Origin: Cnuella takakiae
GTDB taxonomy: Bacteria; Bacteroidota; Bacteroidia; Chitinophagales; Chitinophagaceae
Assembly (NCBI RefSeq): GCF_001953305.1
Contig: NZ_MTFE01000010.1
Coordinates: 1,084,187-1,148,186 of the forward strand
Direction of reading: 5' to 3'
Length of the DNA: 64,000 nt
Shown piece after piece: positions 53,009 through 62,547 of this stretch (position 1 is its first letter; each line of letters starts with the position of its first letter). The notes beneath the pieces were generated by a model. The model was not told the origin of the DNA. It did no database searches and was given only the letters and a program-made list of their open reading frames with translations. The translations under genes were made by a program, and so were the position numbers.

Positions 53009-53157
53009 GAACCGGTGATTTATAAGATTTTGAAAGGAATTGTATGATTGGGTCGTTTAAGAATTGACCTGTTCATCAATGTTATAAGACCTCGCTTTGG
53101 CGGGGTTTTGTTTTGACCGGTGATGTGTAGGATTTTGGAAGGATCGGTAGGATGGGT
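53009..53157. repeat. R11 direct pair after iscA
   Basis: GAACCGGTGATTTATAAGAT (53009 onward) and TGACCGGTGATGTGTAGGAT (53114 onward) are direct repeats about 105 bases apart, each followed by TTTG(A/G)AAGGA and a GTAxGATxGG tail. The iscA terminator lies between. Confidence 0.8.
53090..53115 (+). terminator. Terminator after iscA
   Basis: CCTCGC pairs with GCGGGG across TTTG, followed by TTTTGTTTTG. Confidence 0.8.
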
Positions 53158-53251
53158 CGTTTACAATTTCACCTGTTGACTAATTTGAAAAAATCTTGCA
53201 ATGCTGGCTTCGTTTTTACTGCAAGAAGTTGTTATAACATGGTTGGCGTTT

Positions 53252-53317
53252 ATTAGCCCACGGCTTTAGCCGTGGGGCATAGCAAGAACGAATACGATAA
53301 AACGGTTTCAACCGTTT
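53252..53317. repeat. R10 double hairpin, copy 2
   Basis: CCCACGGCTTTAGCCGTGGG (about 53256-53275), then AAACGGTTTCAACCGTTT (53300-53317). The iscA-gldF gap (494 bases) otherwise holds two R11 copies, a terminator and R14; no gene seen. Confidence 0.85.
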
Positions 53318-53454
53318 CTGTGAACTGAAGCAATGCATGCTGCATTGGCGAGGTGCCAACATTTTGTGAATACGATCTTATCTACATACACTGTAGATGC
53401 CCTTCAATCGTTTACAACCAACTTTAAACTTTTGACTCCCAACTATCCCCTATT

Positions 53455-53498
53455 TTGCACCTACTTCGTACTTCCCACTTCTAACTTCGTACTTACTG
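53455..53498. repeat. R14 tract before gldF
   Basis: Direct units CTACTTCGTACTTCCCACTT and CTAACTTCGTACTTACTG abut the gldF start codon, so the tract forms its leader. Confidence 0.65.
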
Positions 53499-54218
53499 AT
53501 GTGGTCAATTTGTAAAAAAGAGTTCAGCCAGTTTTTCAGCAGCCTAACGGGCTATATCGCCATCGTGGTGTTTTTGCTGGTAAACGGGTTGGTGCTGTTT
53601 GTATTTCGCAACAACATACTGGAAAGCGGTTTTGCCACGCTCGACCAGTTCTTTGCTTTTGCACCCTGGGTGATGCTGTTCCTGACGGCCGCAGTTACCA
53701 TGCGCTCCTTTGCCGATGAGTACCGCGGGGGCACCTTCGAGGTATTGCGCACCCGGCCGCTCACGGCAGGCCAGCTGGTGGGCGGAAAGTTCTGGGGCAG
53801 TTTTGCTGTAGCGGCAATTGCACTGCTGCCCACACTGGTATATTTCTTTTCGATCAACAGCCTGGCAGCTACTTCTGGGATTGATGCCGGTGCTGCTGCT
53901 GGCTCTTACCTGGGCTTGCTTTTTCTTACCGCGGTATTTACGGCCATCGGTATTTGCGTTTCCTCGTTTACCAATAATGCCGTTGTTGCCTTTATCATCA
54001 GCATCGTGGTGATGGTGTTGTTTTACTTTGGCTTTGAGGCTTTGAGCCAGTTGCCCCTGTTTAATAATGGCGCCGGTTATTACATCGAAATGTTGGGCAT
54101 CCGTTATCATTATACCAGCATCAGCCGCGGCGTGCTCGATACCCGCGACCTGGTGTACTTTATCAGCCTGGTACTTTTTTTCCTGCTCATCACCCGTCAA
54201 AACCTGCAGCACCGATAA
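53499..54218 (+). CDS. gldF: Gliding motility ABC permease GldF
   Basis: A 239-residue ABC-2 permease with six helices. Its beginning (WSICKKEFSQFFSSLTGYIAIVVFLLVNGLVLFVF) and GYYIEMLGIRYHYTSISRGVLDTRDLVYF are characteristic of GldF. With GldA and GldG it forms an ABC complex required for gliding and linked to the type IX secretion machinery in some Bacteroidota. gldG begins three bases after its stop. gldA is not in the window. Confidence 0.93.
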   Translation: MWSICKKEFSQFFSSLTGYIAIVVFLLVNGLVLFVFRNNILESGFATLDQFFAFAPWVMLFLTAAVTMRSFADEYRGGTFEVLRTRPLTAGQLVGGKFWGSFAVAAIALLPTLVYFFSINSLAATSGIDAGAAAGSYLGLLFLTAVFTAIGICVSSFTNNAVVAFIISIVVMVLFYFGFEALSQLPLFNNGAGYYIEMLGIRYHYTSISRGVLDTRDLVYFISLVLFFLLITRQNLQHR

Positions 54219-54221
54219 GCT

Positions 54222-55940
54222 ATGAACAAATTGTTTGGCAATAAAAAGATTGGCTGGATTGTATTGCTGGTAGCATTGGTGCTGGTAAATGTACTGGCTT
54301 CGCTGCTGCATGTGCGTGCCGACCTTACCGAAGAAAAACGCTACTCGCTGAGTGCGCCTACAAAAGAGCTGTTGCGTGGGCTGGACAGCACCGTTCAAAT
54401 AGATGTATTGCTCGAAGGCGATGACCTGCCCGCTGTTGTGCGCAGGTTCCGCAATGCGGTGGGTGAGTTCTTGTTTGAAGCCAAACAATATGGCGGCAAC
54501 AAGGTCCAGTTCCGTTTTATTAATCCATATGCCGATGCAAGTGATACGGCTGCAACCCGCAGGCTGGAAGATTCCCTGCAATACTACTATGGCCTCAATG
54601 CCGTACTTTTTAATGCGCCGGAAAAAGTGGGCGATGAACTGGAAGTAAAGAAACTGGTGCATGGCGCCGTGGTGCGTTATGGCGATAAAGCAGTGGGTGT
54701 TGACTTCCTGAAAGGTGCCCGGTCCTTTGGTACCGAGGCTGAGCAACTTGCAGCCCTTTACAACAACGTGGAAGCTTCGCTGGAATATAATTTTGGTTCG
54801 GCCATACAAAAGGTGACAGCTAAAAAGAAACCAACGGTAGCGTACATGCTGGGCAACGGTGAAAGCTGGGGACCAACCGTTGATGATGCGGTGCGTACGC
54901 TGTTTACAAATTATTACGCCGATACACTCAACATCCGTGAGTTTCCCTACATACCTAAGCAGATCGACGCGCTGGTATTTGTAAAGCCAACCATACCCTT
55001 TTCTGATGCCGAAAAGCTGAAGATCGACCAATATGTAATGAACGGCGGCAAGGTGTTGTGGATGGTGGATAATATGTATGCCGAGTTCGACAGCTTGTAC
55101 AAATCGAATGGCTTTGTTGCTTATGATCGTGGATTGAACCTGGAGGATTTGCTGTTCAACTACGGTGTACGCATCAACCAAAGCCTGCTGCAGGATATGC
55201 AGGCCGACCAGTTGCCACAAGTGAGCGGCGAAGGTCAGGGACAGCAACAGCGTTTTGTAAGCTGGCCGTTTTTTCCCATTCTTAATGGCACCAACCATCC
55301 CATCAGCAAAAACCTGGATGGTGTACGCAGCATGTTTCCAACGACGCTCGACACGGTTGCCGCATCAGGGGTGGCCAAGACCTTCCTGCTGCACTCCTCC
55401 AACAATGCGCGGGTGCTGCCCGCACCTGCAAAAATTGATTTTACCTTTTTGCAAATAGCGCCTGAGGAAAAAGAGTTCACCCAACGGCAGGTACCTGTAG
55501 CGGTATTGCTGGAAGGCGATTTCCGCAGCCTCTACACCGGCCGGGTGCCCCGTGCGGTTGCCGACTCGCTGGCCGCTGCCGGTATGCCCGTCAAATACAA
55601 GGTAGGCGGCAACAACAAGATAATCGTGGTGGCCGATGGCGATATTGCTATGAACCAATACAGCCAGTTCTCCGGTCCCCTGCCCATGGGCCAAAACCTG
55701 TTTACTCAGTACACTTTTGCCAACAAAGACTTTTTCCTCAACAGCCTCGAGTACCTGGTGAACCCTTCCAATATTTTACAAACACGGGCCAAAGAGTTCA
55801 GCCTGCGCTTGCTCGATCCTCGCAGGGTGAAGGCTGAGCAAACTACCTGGCAACTGGTTAACGTGGCGCTGCCTATTGCGCTGATGATCCTGTTTGGATT
55901 TGTGTACCAGCAGTTACGCAAAAGAAAATATGCAAGATGA
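54222..55940 (+). CDS. gldG: Gliding motility protein GldG
   Basis: A 572-residue GldG. An N-terminal membrane helix (IGWIVLLVALVLVNVLASLL) is followed by DLTEEKRYSLSAPTKELLRGLDSTVQIDVLLEGD, the hallmark of the GldG/ABC_transp_aux family. A large periplasmic domain and a C-terminal helix (VALPIALMILFGFVYQQLRKRK) complete it. It works with GldF. Operonic with gldF; a 21-bp palindrome terminates the unit. Confidence 0.93.
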   Translation: MNKLFGNKKIGWIVLLVALVLVNVLASLLHVRADLTEEKRYSLSAPTKELLRGLDSTVQIDVLLEGDDLPAVVRRFRNAVGEFLFEAKQYGGNKVQFRFINPYADASDTAATRRLEDSLQYYYGLNAVLFNAPEKVGDELEVKKLVHGAVVRYGDKAVGVDFLKGARSFGTEAEQLAALYNNVEASLEYNFGSAIQKVTAKKKPTVAYMLGNGESWGPTVDDAVRTLFTNYYADTLNIREFPYIPKQIDALVFVKPTIPFSDAEKLKIDQYVMNGGKVLWMVDNMYAEFDSLYKSNGFVAYDRGLNLEDLLFNYGVRINQSLLQDMQADQLPQVSGEGQGQQQRFVSWPFFPILNGTNHPISKNLDGVRSMFPTTLDTVAASGVAKTFLLHSSNNARVLPAPAKIDFTFLQIAPEEKEFTQRQVPVAVLLEGDFRSLYTGRVPRAVADSLAAAGMPVKYKVGGNNKIIVVADGDIAMNQYSQFSGPLPMGQNLFTQYTFANKDFFLNSLEYLVNPSNILQTRAKEFSLRLLDPRRVKAEQTTWQLVNVALPIALMILFGFVYQQLRKRKYAR

Positions 55941-55972
55941 GCACCTGTTTTCCAGATGCTTTATTAAGTTGA

Positions 55973-56020
55973 CCTTTCATAATAAATCCCGCCATTGCCG
56001 GCGGGATTTATTATGAAAGG
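55973..56020. terminator. Perfect 21-bp palindrome after gldG
   Basis: CCTTTCATAATAAATCCCGCC pairs perfectly with its complement across ATTGCC. It lies between convergent gldG and TPR genes and can serve both; it resembles the 17743 palindrome in having arms longer than needed. Confidence 0.85.
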
Positions 56021-56038
56021 AATAAGTGATCATTGGGT

Positions 56039-57508
56039 TTATAACTTTTTTCTTACTTCGTTTCTGATCAGGGCATTACCTATATCATTGAAGTTAAAAG
56101 CAGCCAGATCTTTGTACAGGGCCTTCGCCTTTGCTGTATTGCCTTGCCCTTCGTATGCTTTGGCCATCCAATACATGGCATACCGGTCTTCTTTACTAAT
56201 TTTTTCAAAATGTGCAATTGCCTGCGCATAGTCTTTTTGGTGCAGGCTGGTGTATCCACGCAAAAAGATACTTGGCGCCAGCTTACGCGGGTTTTTGATT
56301 GGCTCCAGCAATACTTTCATTTCGTCTGCATTTTTTTGCGTCCCTGTAAAATCCTTTTCCAGTGTTTTGACTATGCCTTCCCAAAACAGCATATCTGCTT
56401 TGCTTTGCAGCTTTGCTTCTGCTGTGCCGGTTTGGTTGCTCACAGCTAATGACACAGGTTTATAGCGGGCAATTATTTCTTTTAGTTGTTGCACATCGCC
56501 TGTATGCATGCATATGAATGCAGCCTGGTAATAAAAATTATCTTTTACAACCATGGCCTGTGGTGCCTTCATATTTGTGGTAATGGTTTCGGCATCGTTT
56601 AACAGGGTCTGTACTGCTTTCTCCGGCATACCCTGATACACGAATGTTGTGGCATAGTAGCTGTGCGCATTGATGGGAACATCGTCTATGGTGCCGGCCT
56701 GTTGGTAATCGGCCCGCGCTTTGTCAAAATTTCCGGAGAAGGTATAAGCATGCCCCCTTTTGATGTAAAGTTGTGGCAGTGCGGCATCCATTTGAATACC
56801 TTTTGAGTAAACCTCAATGGCTTTTGTAAAATCATTTTGCGCCCGGTATACATCTCCCAGCATCACGTAAGTAGACCCTTCGGGTGCGATGCTGACCAGT
56901 TTCTTTGCATTTTTTTCGGCCTGTTTGATATCTGTTGGATTGCGCAGCAAATAAGAAAAGGTCAACTGCATGTAAGGAGCCGCCCATGCAGGTTCCATTT
57001 CGATGGCTTTCTGGTAATTACTCCTGGCTTTTTCCGGTTCATCAGCCTGGTTGTAGGTATCGCCCAACAGCAGGTAGGCTCTTGCCTTGTCGGGGTACTG
57101 TGCTACCATTTTCTGGGCAGTTGCCAGGCGGGTTTCCCAGTCATCTTTCAGGAAAGTTTCGGCGTATGTATAGTACAGCTTTTCAAACTCATTGGCAGTT
57201 TCCAAGTTTTCTTTTGCTTTTTGCAGGTACAAGGAAAAGTCCTCTGGCGAGGGGGAGACCAGGGCCCGGTAAACATTGGCCATGGCATGTCTTGGGTCCT
57301 GTTCCTTGGTTTTTTGAAACGACTGGCGCGCCTTATTGACATTACCCATATCATAGTGGTAGACGCCCTGCTGGAAGGCAGAATAAGAAGGCTGGGCAGA
57401 AACAGTAAACAATGTGCCGCCACCAGGCTGAACGGTTTGCGCATGGGAGTGAAGATTGGCTGTTGCCAATAAAAGGCCAGCCAGCAAGCATGAAAACAGC
57501 TTTTTCAT
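56039..57508 (-). CDS. Secreted TPR-repeat protein
   Basis: A 489-residue protein with signal peptide (LFSCLLAGLLLATANLHSHAQ) and about eight tetratricopeptide repeats, for example ARAYLLLGDTYNQADEPEKARSNYQKAIEMEP, YVMLGDVYRAQNDFTKAIEVYSKGIQMD and PQLYIKRGHAYTFSGNFDKARADYQQ. The C-terminus has another repeat (YWMAKAYEGQGNTAKAKALYKDLA). Such periplasmic TPR proteins are scaffolds; the partner is unknown. Confidence 0.88.
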   Translation of the reverse strand: MKKLFSCLLAGLLLATANLHSHAQTVQPGGGTLFTVSAQPSYSAFQQGVYHYDMGNVNKARQSFQKTKEQDPRHAMANVYRALVSPSPEDFSLYLQKAKENLETANEFEKLYYTYAETFLKDDWETRLATAQKMVAQYPDKARAYLLLGDTYNQADEPEKARSNYQKAIEMEPAWAAPYMQLTFSYLLRNPTDIKQAEKNAKKLVSIAPEGSTYVMLGDVYRAQNDFTKAIEVYSKGIQMDAALPQLYIKRGHAYTFSGNFDKARADYQQAGTIDDVPINAHSYYATTFVYQGMPEKAVQTLLNDAETITTNMKAPQAMVVKDNFYYQAAFICMHTGDVQQLKEIIARYKPVSLAVSNQTGTAEAKLQSKADMLFWEGIVKTLEKDFTGTQKNADEMKVLLEPIKNPRKLAPSIFLRGYTSLHQKDYAQAIAHFEKISKEDRYAMYWMAKAYEGQGNTAKAKALYKDLAAFNFNDIGNALIRNEVRKKL

Positions 57509-57926
57509 AAAAAAAGTTTAGGCGTGAAAAATCGGGTCCAAAAGAAAAAGTGATTTCGCAGGATGCAGAAAGCCGGTTAGTTGCAGTTGATGGTAAGAAT
57601 TGAAAAGGGAACGAACCAGGATGAATGGCGGGATGCGATTAATGTACAACAGTTGGTGGCCAATTCAAAGCAGAAGCTTGCCGACGGTTTTTGCCGGAAC
57701 CGGGATTTTATAGCTGAGGGGTATATGTTGGGTAAATGGATTGTTGTTGCACCAAAGCTTTGGCCGGTGCCTGCACGGTAATATAAAAAGCCAGGTGAAT
57801 CTGCATGTTTATACTTGCACGGACAAGTTTTCCCATTATCAAGAAAAGCATCCAGATTAAAAGCATTAGCATATGGGCTTGACCCCGAACCTTTACCTTT
57901 GCTGGCTTAATTTATAAGCAACAGCT
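57509..57926. other. Gene-free region upstream of terC
   Basis: 418 bases with no convincing gene. A 66-codon open frame at 57581 has no homology I recognise. I looked for a yybP-ykoY manganese riboswitch because of terC and did not see its conserved core. The promoter element for terC is at 57894-57901. Confidence 0.5.
57894..57901 (+). promoter_or_regulatory. -7 promoter element of terC
   Basis: TACCTTTG, perfect TAnnTTTG, 25 bases before the terC ATG. Confidence 0.6.
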
Positions 57927-58904
57927 ATGTCGGCAAATCAGATAACCTATCTAGTTTTTGGTATCGTACTCATTGTAGCCCTGGTGCTTGACCTGGGCCT
58001 GCTGAGTAAGAGAGGTTCTACCATCACCATCCGTAAGGCATTGTACCAAACCCTGTTCTGGGTAGCACTTTCCTTTGCCTTCTTTGGCTTTATGTGGTTT
58101 GAGCACGGCAGCGCACCTGCTACCAAATACATACTGGCTTACCTGATGGAATGGAGCCTGAGTATCGACAACATCTTTGTGTTCATCCTCATCTTTACCT
58201 TCTTTAAAGTAACCGAATCGGATGCCGGCAGGGCCCTGCTCATTGGTATCCTCCTGGCCATTGTATTCCGCATCATCTTCATAGCAGTAGGTATTGAGCT
58301 GGTAGAACGCTTCCATTGGATCCTGTACATCTTTGGGGCCTTCCTGGTATATACGGGCATCAAGCTGTTTGCAAAAAAAGACGAAGAAGAATTCAACCCT
58401 GCCGATACTGCCGTGTACAAGTTTGTTACGCAGTATTTCCGGGTAACAGAAGTGGACCCCAAAGGCCGCTATATCATCCGCCTGCATAACAAGGTATTCT
58501 TTACCACGCTTGCCGTAGTGGTGTTTATCCTGGCCGCTACCGATATTGTATTTGCCCTCGACTCCATCCCTGTAGTATTGGGCGTAGTAAAGGAAGCCGG
58601 TAAAGAACTGACCGCTACCGATACCCTGGTGATTTACTCTTCCAACATCTTCGCGGTGCTGGGGCTGCGTTCCCTCTTCTTCCTGATGCGGGGTGCCGTA
58701 AACAAGTTCGATTATCTGCAACAAGGCATCGCCATTGTACTGGTATTTATCGGTTTGAAAATGCTGGTAGAAATCTTCGATGTCCATGTACCCATTTACA
58801 TCTCCCTGCTCTTTATCGTACTCTGCCTGGGTGGTTCCATCTGGTATTCTATTTACCACCAGCGTAAAGGCGTGCCGAGAGAGGTGGAGGATGGAAGCCT
58901 GTAA
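57927..58904 (+). CDS. TerC/Alx-family metal exporter
   Basis: A 325-residue membrane protein with about eight helices. The duplicated acidic motifs EWSLSIDNIFVFILIF (about residue 73) and AATDIVFALDSIPVVLGV (about residue 207) are the family signature and hold the Asp residues implicated in Mn2+ transport. Alx/TerC proteins export manganese, some loading secreted enzymes. An R3 repeat follows the stop. Confidence 0.93.
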   Translation: MSANQITYLVFGIVLIVALVLDLGLLSKRGSTITIRKALYQTLFWVALSFAFFGFMWFEHGSAPATKYILAYLMEWSLSIDNIFVFILIFTFFKVTESDAGRALLIGILLAIVFRIIFIAVGIELVERFHWILYIFGAFLVYTGIKLFAKKDEEEFNPADTAVYKFVTQYFRVTEVDPKGRYIIRLHNKVFFTTLAVVVFILAATDIVFALDSIPVVLGVVKEAGKELTATDTLVIYSSNIFAVLGLRSLFFLMRGAVNKFDYLQQGIAIVLVFIGLKMLVEIFDVHVPIYISLLFIVLCLGGSIWYSIYHQRKGVPREVEDGSL

Positions 58905-58906
58905 GT

Positions 58907-59035
58907 AATGTGCTAATGAGGTAATTAGCTAATGTGCTAATTCTGTTTGCACATCCTTGTTTTGTATTTGTTTTGTGCAAGTACAGCAACCCAATATTTA
59001 GCACATTAGCACATTGGCTAATTAGCTCATTACCC
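58907..59035. repeat. R3 inverted repeat between terC and murF-alr
   Basis: AATGTGCTAATGAGGTAATT followed by AGCTAATGTGCTAATT, and the inverse TTAGCACATTAGCACATTGG plus CTAATTAGCTCATTACC just before ATG 59037. It supplies the immediate leader of murF-alr. Confidence 0.88.
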
Positions 59036-59036
59036 C

Positions 59037-61487
59037 ATGTTTTACTCCGCTTCCACCATCGCCGCCATCATCGCTCCGCACACCCGGCTGACACAGCCCG
59101 ATGCGCCGGTGCGCTACCTGCTTACCGATAGCCGGCACCTGCTGCAGGCTGCCGATACCCTGTTTTTTGCACTGGATGGCCCAAGGCGCAGCGGCAGTGC
59201 CTATGTGACTGCTTTGTACGAGCAGGGCGTGCGCAATTTCGTGGTACGCGATGCGCCCGACAAAGACGCTTTTGCCGGAGCCAACTTCTTTGTTGTTTCC
59301 GATCCTTTGCAGGCCTTGCAGCAACTGGCGCAGCATCACCGCGAGCAGTTTTTTTTGCCCGTGATAGGTATTACCGGAAGCAATGGCAAGACCATCGTAA
59401 AAGAATGGTTGTACCAGTTGTTGCAGGAAGAAGAAAAGATTTGCCGCAACCCCCGCAGTTACAACTCGCAGGTAGGCGTGCCACTCAGTGTATGGCAGCT
59501 TGCCGAAGAGCATAGCCTAGGCATCTTTGAAGCAGGTATTTCTCAGCCCGGTGAAATGCGCCGCCTGCACGATATCATTCAGCCTACCATTGGTGTGTTT
59601 ACCAACCTGGGTGATGCGCACAGCGCGGGTTTTGCAAGCGATGCTGCTAAAGCAAAAGAGAAAGCACAATTGTTTGAAGGTGTTGCCGCCATCATCACGC
59701 AGGAAAAATACCAGCACCTATTTACCGACGCCACCCTGTTTACCTGGGGCAGGAGGGAAGACAATGAAGTAGTGGTAAAGGAAATACAGGCTGGCCACAA
59801 CAGTTCAAAACTGGTGCTTTCTTTTGGTGCAAAAATATACACCGTAACTATTCCTTTTGCAGATACGGTGGCGCAGGAAAATGCCCTGCATTGCTGCGCA
59901 GTACTCCTGTATTTAGGAAAAGACCTGAACGATTTCAGTGATCGCTTTGCGCAGCTGCATGCAGTGGATATGCGCCTGCAGTTTTTTGATGGCATCAATG
60001 GCTGCACCATCATCAACGATAGCTACAGCGCCGACATCACATCCTTTTCGCTGGCGCTGGCCTTTATGGCGCAACAGCAAACCGGCCAGGCCCGTACCGT
60101 TATTCTTTCCGATTTTATGGAAAGCGGCCGCGAAGCTTCGGACCTGTACCGCAATGTGGCCGGTGCACTGGCAAAGTATAAAGTGCAAAAAGTAATAGGC
60201 ATTGGAGCGCAAATCAGCGACTTGCTTCCCGGTGCATTGGCTGCAGGAACCAGCGCCAGCTTTTTCCCTTCAACTGATGAATTCCTGCAGCATTTCCGGA
60301 CTTCTTCTTTTCACAACGAAACCATCCTGGTAAAAGGCGCACGCCGTTTCCAGTTCGAACGCATTGCCCACCATTTTGAGCAGAAGGTGCACCAGACGGT
60401 GTTGCAGATCAACCTGAACGCCATGGTACACAATATCAGGCAGTACCAGGCGCTGCTCCAGCCCGGTACCCGTATGATGGCCATGGTGAAGGCTTTTTCC
60501 TATGGCAGCGGAGGTGCCGAGATCGCTTCCGTGCTGCAGCAAAATAATGTGGACTACCTGGGTGTGGCCTATGTGGACGAAGGTGTTGACCTGCGCCGTG
60601 AAGGCATCAGCCTCCCCATCATGGTGATCAATGCCGATGCTTCTTCCTTCGATGCCATTGTGGATCACAACCTGCAGCCGGTTATTTACAGTCCCGAACT
60701 GCTGGAGCGTTTTGAAGCTTATATCTCCGGTCAGGGATTGAGCTCTTGGCCGGTGCACCTGGAAGTAGAAACCGGCATGAACCGCTTGGGCTTTAGCGTC
60801 AACAGCATTGCTGCTATTGGCCAACGAATAGTGGAGAAAGGGCTTTTGAAAATTGAAACCGTCTTCAGCCATTTGGCTGCAAGCGAAGACCCTGCACAGG
60901 ATGCATTTACCAGTCAGCAGGTGCAAACCTTTGGGCAGGCCATTGCTTTATTGCAACAGCACATTACTTACCCTTTTATCCGGCATATTGCCAATTCCGC
61001 TGCTATTATCCGCCATCCCGCTCTGCACTACGATATGGTGCGGTTAGGCATTGGCTTGTATGGTGTGGAAACCGTAAGCGGCAGCGTAGAATTGCAGCCT
61101 GTAGCAACCTTGCGTTCTACTATTGCACAACTGAAGCAACTCCAGCCCGGAGAAACGGTGAGTTATAACCGCCGGGGTGCCATCGACCATCCCTCGCTCA
61201 TCGCCACCGTGCGTATTGGGTATGCCGATGGTTACTCGCGCCGCTTCAGCAATGGGGCAGGCAAAATGTGGGTACGCGGCCGGCTGGTACCTGTGGTAGG
61301 CACCGTATGTATGGACATGACCATGATTGATGTAACCACCGTTCCCGGTGTATCGGAGGGCGATGAGGTGATCATCTTTGGACAGGAGCTGCCCGTACAG
61401 CAACTGGCTCAATGGGGCGGCACCATTCCCTACGAGATCATGACCGGAATATCACAAAGAGTAAAGAGGGTGTATTACCAGGAGTAA
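59037..61487 (+). CDS. murF-alr: Bifunctional MurF ligase / alanine racemase
   Basis: An 816-residue fusion found in Bacteroidota. Residues 1 to about 445 are MurF, which adds D-Ala-D-Ala to UDP-MurNAc-tripeptide: ITGSNGKTIVKEWL P-loop (about 112), NPRSYNSQVGVPLSVW, IINDSYSADITSFSLALAF. Residues from about 450 are alanine racemase: the PLP Lys in MMAMVKAFSYGSGGAEIA, the catalytic Tyr in VRIGYADGYSRRF, and CMDMTMIDVT. It links D-Ala production to its use. An R6 repeat abuts the stop codon. Confidence 0.96.
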   Translation: MFYSASTIAAIIAPHTRLTQPDAPVRYLLTDSRHLLQAADTLFFALDGPRRSGSAYVTALYEQGVRNFVVRDAPDKDAFAGANFFVVSDPLQALQQLAQHHREQFFLPVIGITGSNGKTIVKEWLYQLLQEEEKICRNPRSYNSQVGVPLSVWQLAEEHSLGIFEAGISQPGEMRRLHDIIQPTIGVFTNLGDAHSAGFASDAAKAKEKAQLFEGVAAIITQEKYQHLFTDATLFTWGRREDNEVVVKEIQAGHNSSKLVLSFGAKIYTVTIPFADTVAQENALHCCAVLLYLGKDLNDFSDRFAQLHAVDMRLQFFDGINGCTIINDSYSADITSFSLALAFMAQQQTGQARTVILSDFMESGREASDLYRNVAGALAKYKVQKVIGIGAQISDLLPGALAAGTSASFFPSTDEFLQHFRTSSFHNETILVKGARRFQFERIAHHFEQKVHQTVLQINLNAMVHNIRQYQALLQPGTRMMAMVKAFSYGSGGAEIASVLQQNNVDYLGVAYVDEGVDLRREGISLPIMVINADASSFDAIVDHNLQPVIYSPELLERFEAYISGQGLSSWPVHLEVETGMNRLGFSVNSIAAIGQRIVEKGLLKIETVFSHLAASEDPAQDAFTSQQVQTFGQAIALLQQHITYPFIRHIANSAAIIRHPALHYDMVRLGIGLYGVETVSGSVELQPVATLRSTIAQLKQLQPGETVSYNRRGAIDHPSLIATVRIGYADGYSRRFSNGAGKMWVRGRLVPVVGTVCMDMTMIDVTTVPGVSEGDEVIIFGQELPVQQLAQWGGTIPYEIMTGISQRVKRVYYQE

Positions 61488-61748
61488 CACCCACCCCCTG
61501 TCCCCCTAAAGGGGGAACTTAGGTCGGTTAGCTTGATTGCAAAAAAAATTGTATTTAATAGTAAAATGGGAACGCGGATGAAACGGATAAGAACAGATAT
61601 CCGTATTCATTCGTTCCATCCGTTCCATCCGTGTTCCCATCAATGCACCCACAGCCAAATTTCTAATTAAACACTTCCGCACTGATGCATACACCCTTAC
61701 CTGCAGCCATTCCGCCCTAAGTTCCCCTTTCAGGGGGACAGGGGGTAT
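61486..61748. repeat. R6 inverted pair with nested R15 repeat
   Basis: Left R6 copy (61486-61524) starts on the murF-alr stop codon; the inverted copy is at 61716-61748. Between them an R15 inverted repeat (ATGGGAACGCGGATG at 61565 and CATCCGTGTTCCCAT ending 61640, with ATCCGTTCCATCC units). The 299-base gap to lspA holds no gene. Confidence 0.85.
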
Positions 61749-61759
61749 GCCTTTCCCCT

Positions 61760-61767
61760 TATCTTTG
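61760..61767 (+). promoter_or_regulatory. -7 promoter element of lspA
   Basis: TATCTTTG, perfect TAnnTTTG, 19 bases before the GTG start and 11 bases after the R6 copy. Confidence 0.6.
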
Positions 61768-61786
61768 ACCCCCTAACTAATACTTC

Positions 61787-62464
61787 GTGAAACTACGTTC
61801 CGCTATACTGATCATTTTGCTGGTGATTGTGGCCGACCAGGCTTTAAAGATCTGGATCAAAACCTCTTTTCCCTTTGGACACATCACCAATGTGCTAGGC
61901 CTTTCCTGGTTCCGGCTGTACTTTATCGAAAACGAAGGCATGGCCTGGGGCTGGAAATTTGGCGGTGACTTTGGTAAAATATTCCTGACGCTTTTCCGAC
62001 TGGTAGCTGTAGGTTTTGGATCCTGGTACTTAGTGAAAATTGTACGGGAGCGTTACACAAGGGGATTTATCATTTGCGCATCGCTCATCTATGCCGGTGC
62101 ATTGGGCAACCTTATTGATTCGCTTTTTTACGGGATGATCTTTGGCCAATCCACCTACACGCAGGTGGCGGAAGCCTTTCCTGCAGGTGGAGGTTACGCG
62201 GGCTTCCTCCACGGGCATGTGGTAGATATGTTGTACTTCCCCATGGTACATTCCAATTTCCCCAACTGGCTGCCCCTGATTGGAGGGAAGGAGTTTGAGT
62301 TCTTTAGTCCCATCTTCAATATTGCCGATGCTTCTATTTCATTGGGTGTGATTGTCTTGCTCCTGTTTCAAAAGCGATTCTTCCAACGTGAAGATGAAGA
62401 GGAGCAGGAAGAAGTATCCGGTCAGGAAACCCATAGTGTGGGCGACAATGCACCTGCTGTATAA
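61787..62464 (+). CDS. lspA: Lipoprotein signal peptidase
   Basis: A 225-residue signal peptidase II, which cleaves prolipoproteins after lipidation. The first helix is AILIILLVIVADQALKIWIK; the two catalytic Asp lie in GALGNLIDSLFYG and FSPIFNIADASISLGV. The family is about 160 residues in proteobacteria; the extra length is a loop around residues 115-150 and an acidic tail (REDEEEQEE), as in other Bacteroidota. The start is GTG 61787; no ATG fits. In relatives it follows ileS-dksA; here it is 17 kb away. Confidence 0.94.
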   Translation: MKLRSAILIILLVIVADQALKIWIKTSFPFGHITNVLGLSWFRLYFIENEGMAWGWKFGGDFGKIFLTLFRLVAVGFGSWYLVKIVRERYTRGFIICASLIYAGALGNLIDSLFYGMIFGQSTYTQVAEAFPAGGGYAGFLHGHVVDMLYFPMVHSNFPNWLPLIGGKEFEFFSPIFNIADASISLGVIVLLLFQKRFFQREDEEEQEEVSGQETHSVGDNAPAV

Positions 62465-62480
62465 GCCGGGTTACAATATC

Positions 62481-62510
62481 AAACGCTTCCAATTGGAAGC
62501 GTTTTGTTTT
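62481..62510 (+). terminator. Terminator after lspA
   Basis: AAACGCTTCCAA pairs with TTGGAAGCGTTT, followed by TGTTTT. Confidence 0.85.
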
Positions 62511-62547
62511 ACTACTTGTTAGGTTCTTTAAGGGCCCCATATTTAAT

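Noticed and set aside
57581-57781. 66-codon frame upstream of terC
   Set aside because: No recognisable domain, no promoter or terminator of its own, and an unremarkable composition; could be chance.
57509-57926. yybP-ykoY manganese riboswitch before terC
   Set aside because: I could not find the conserved core pairing and loop sequence; only a promoter element is visible.
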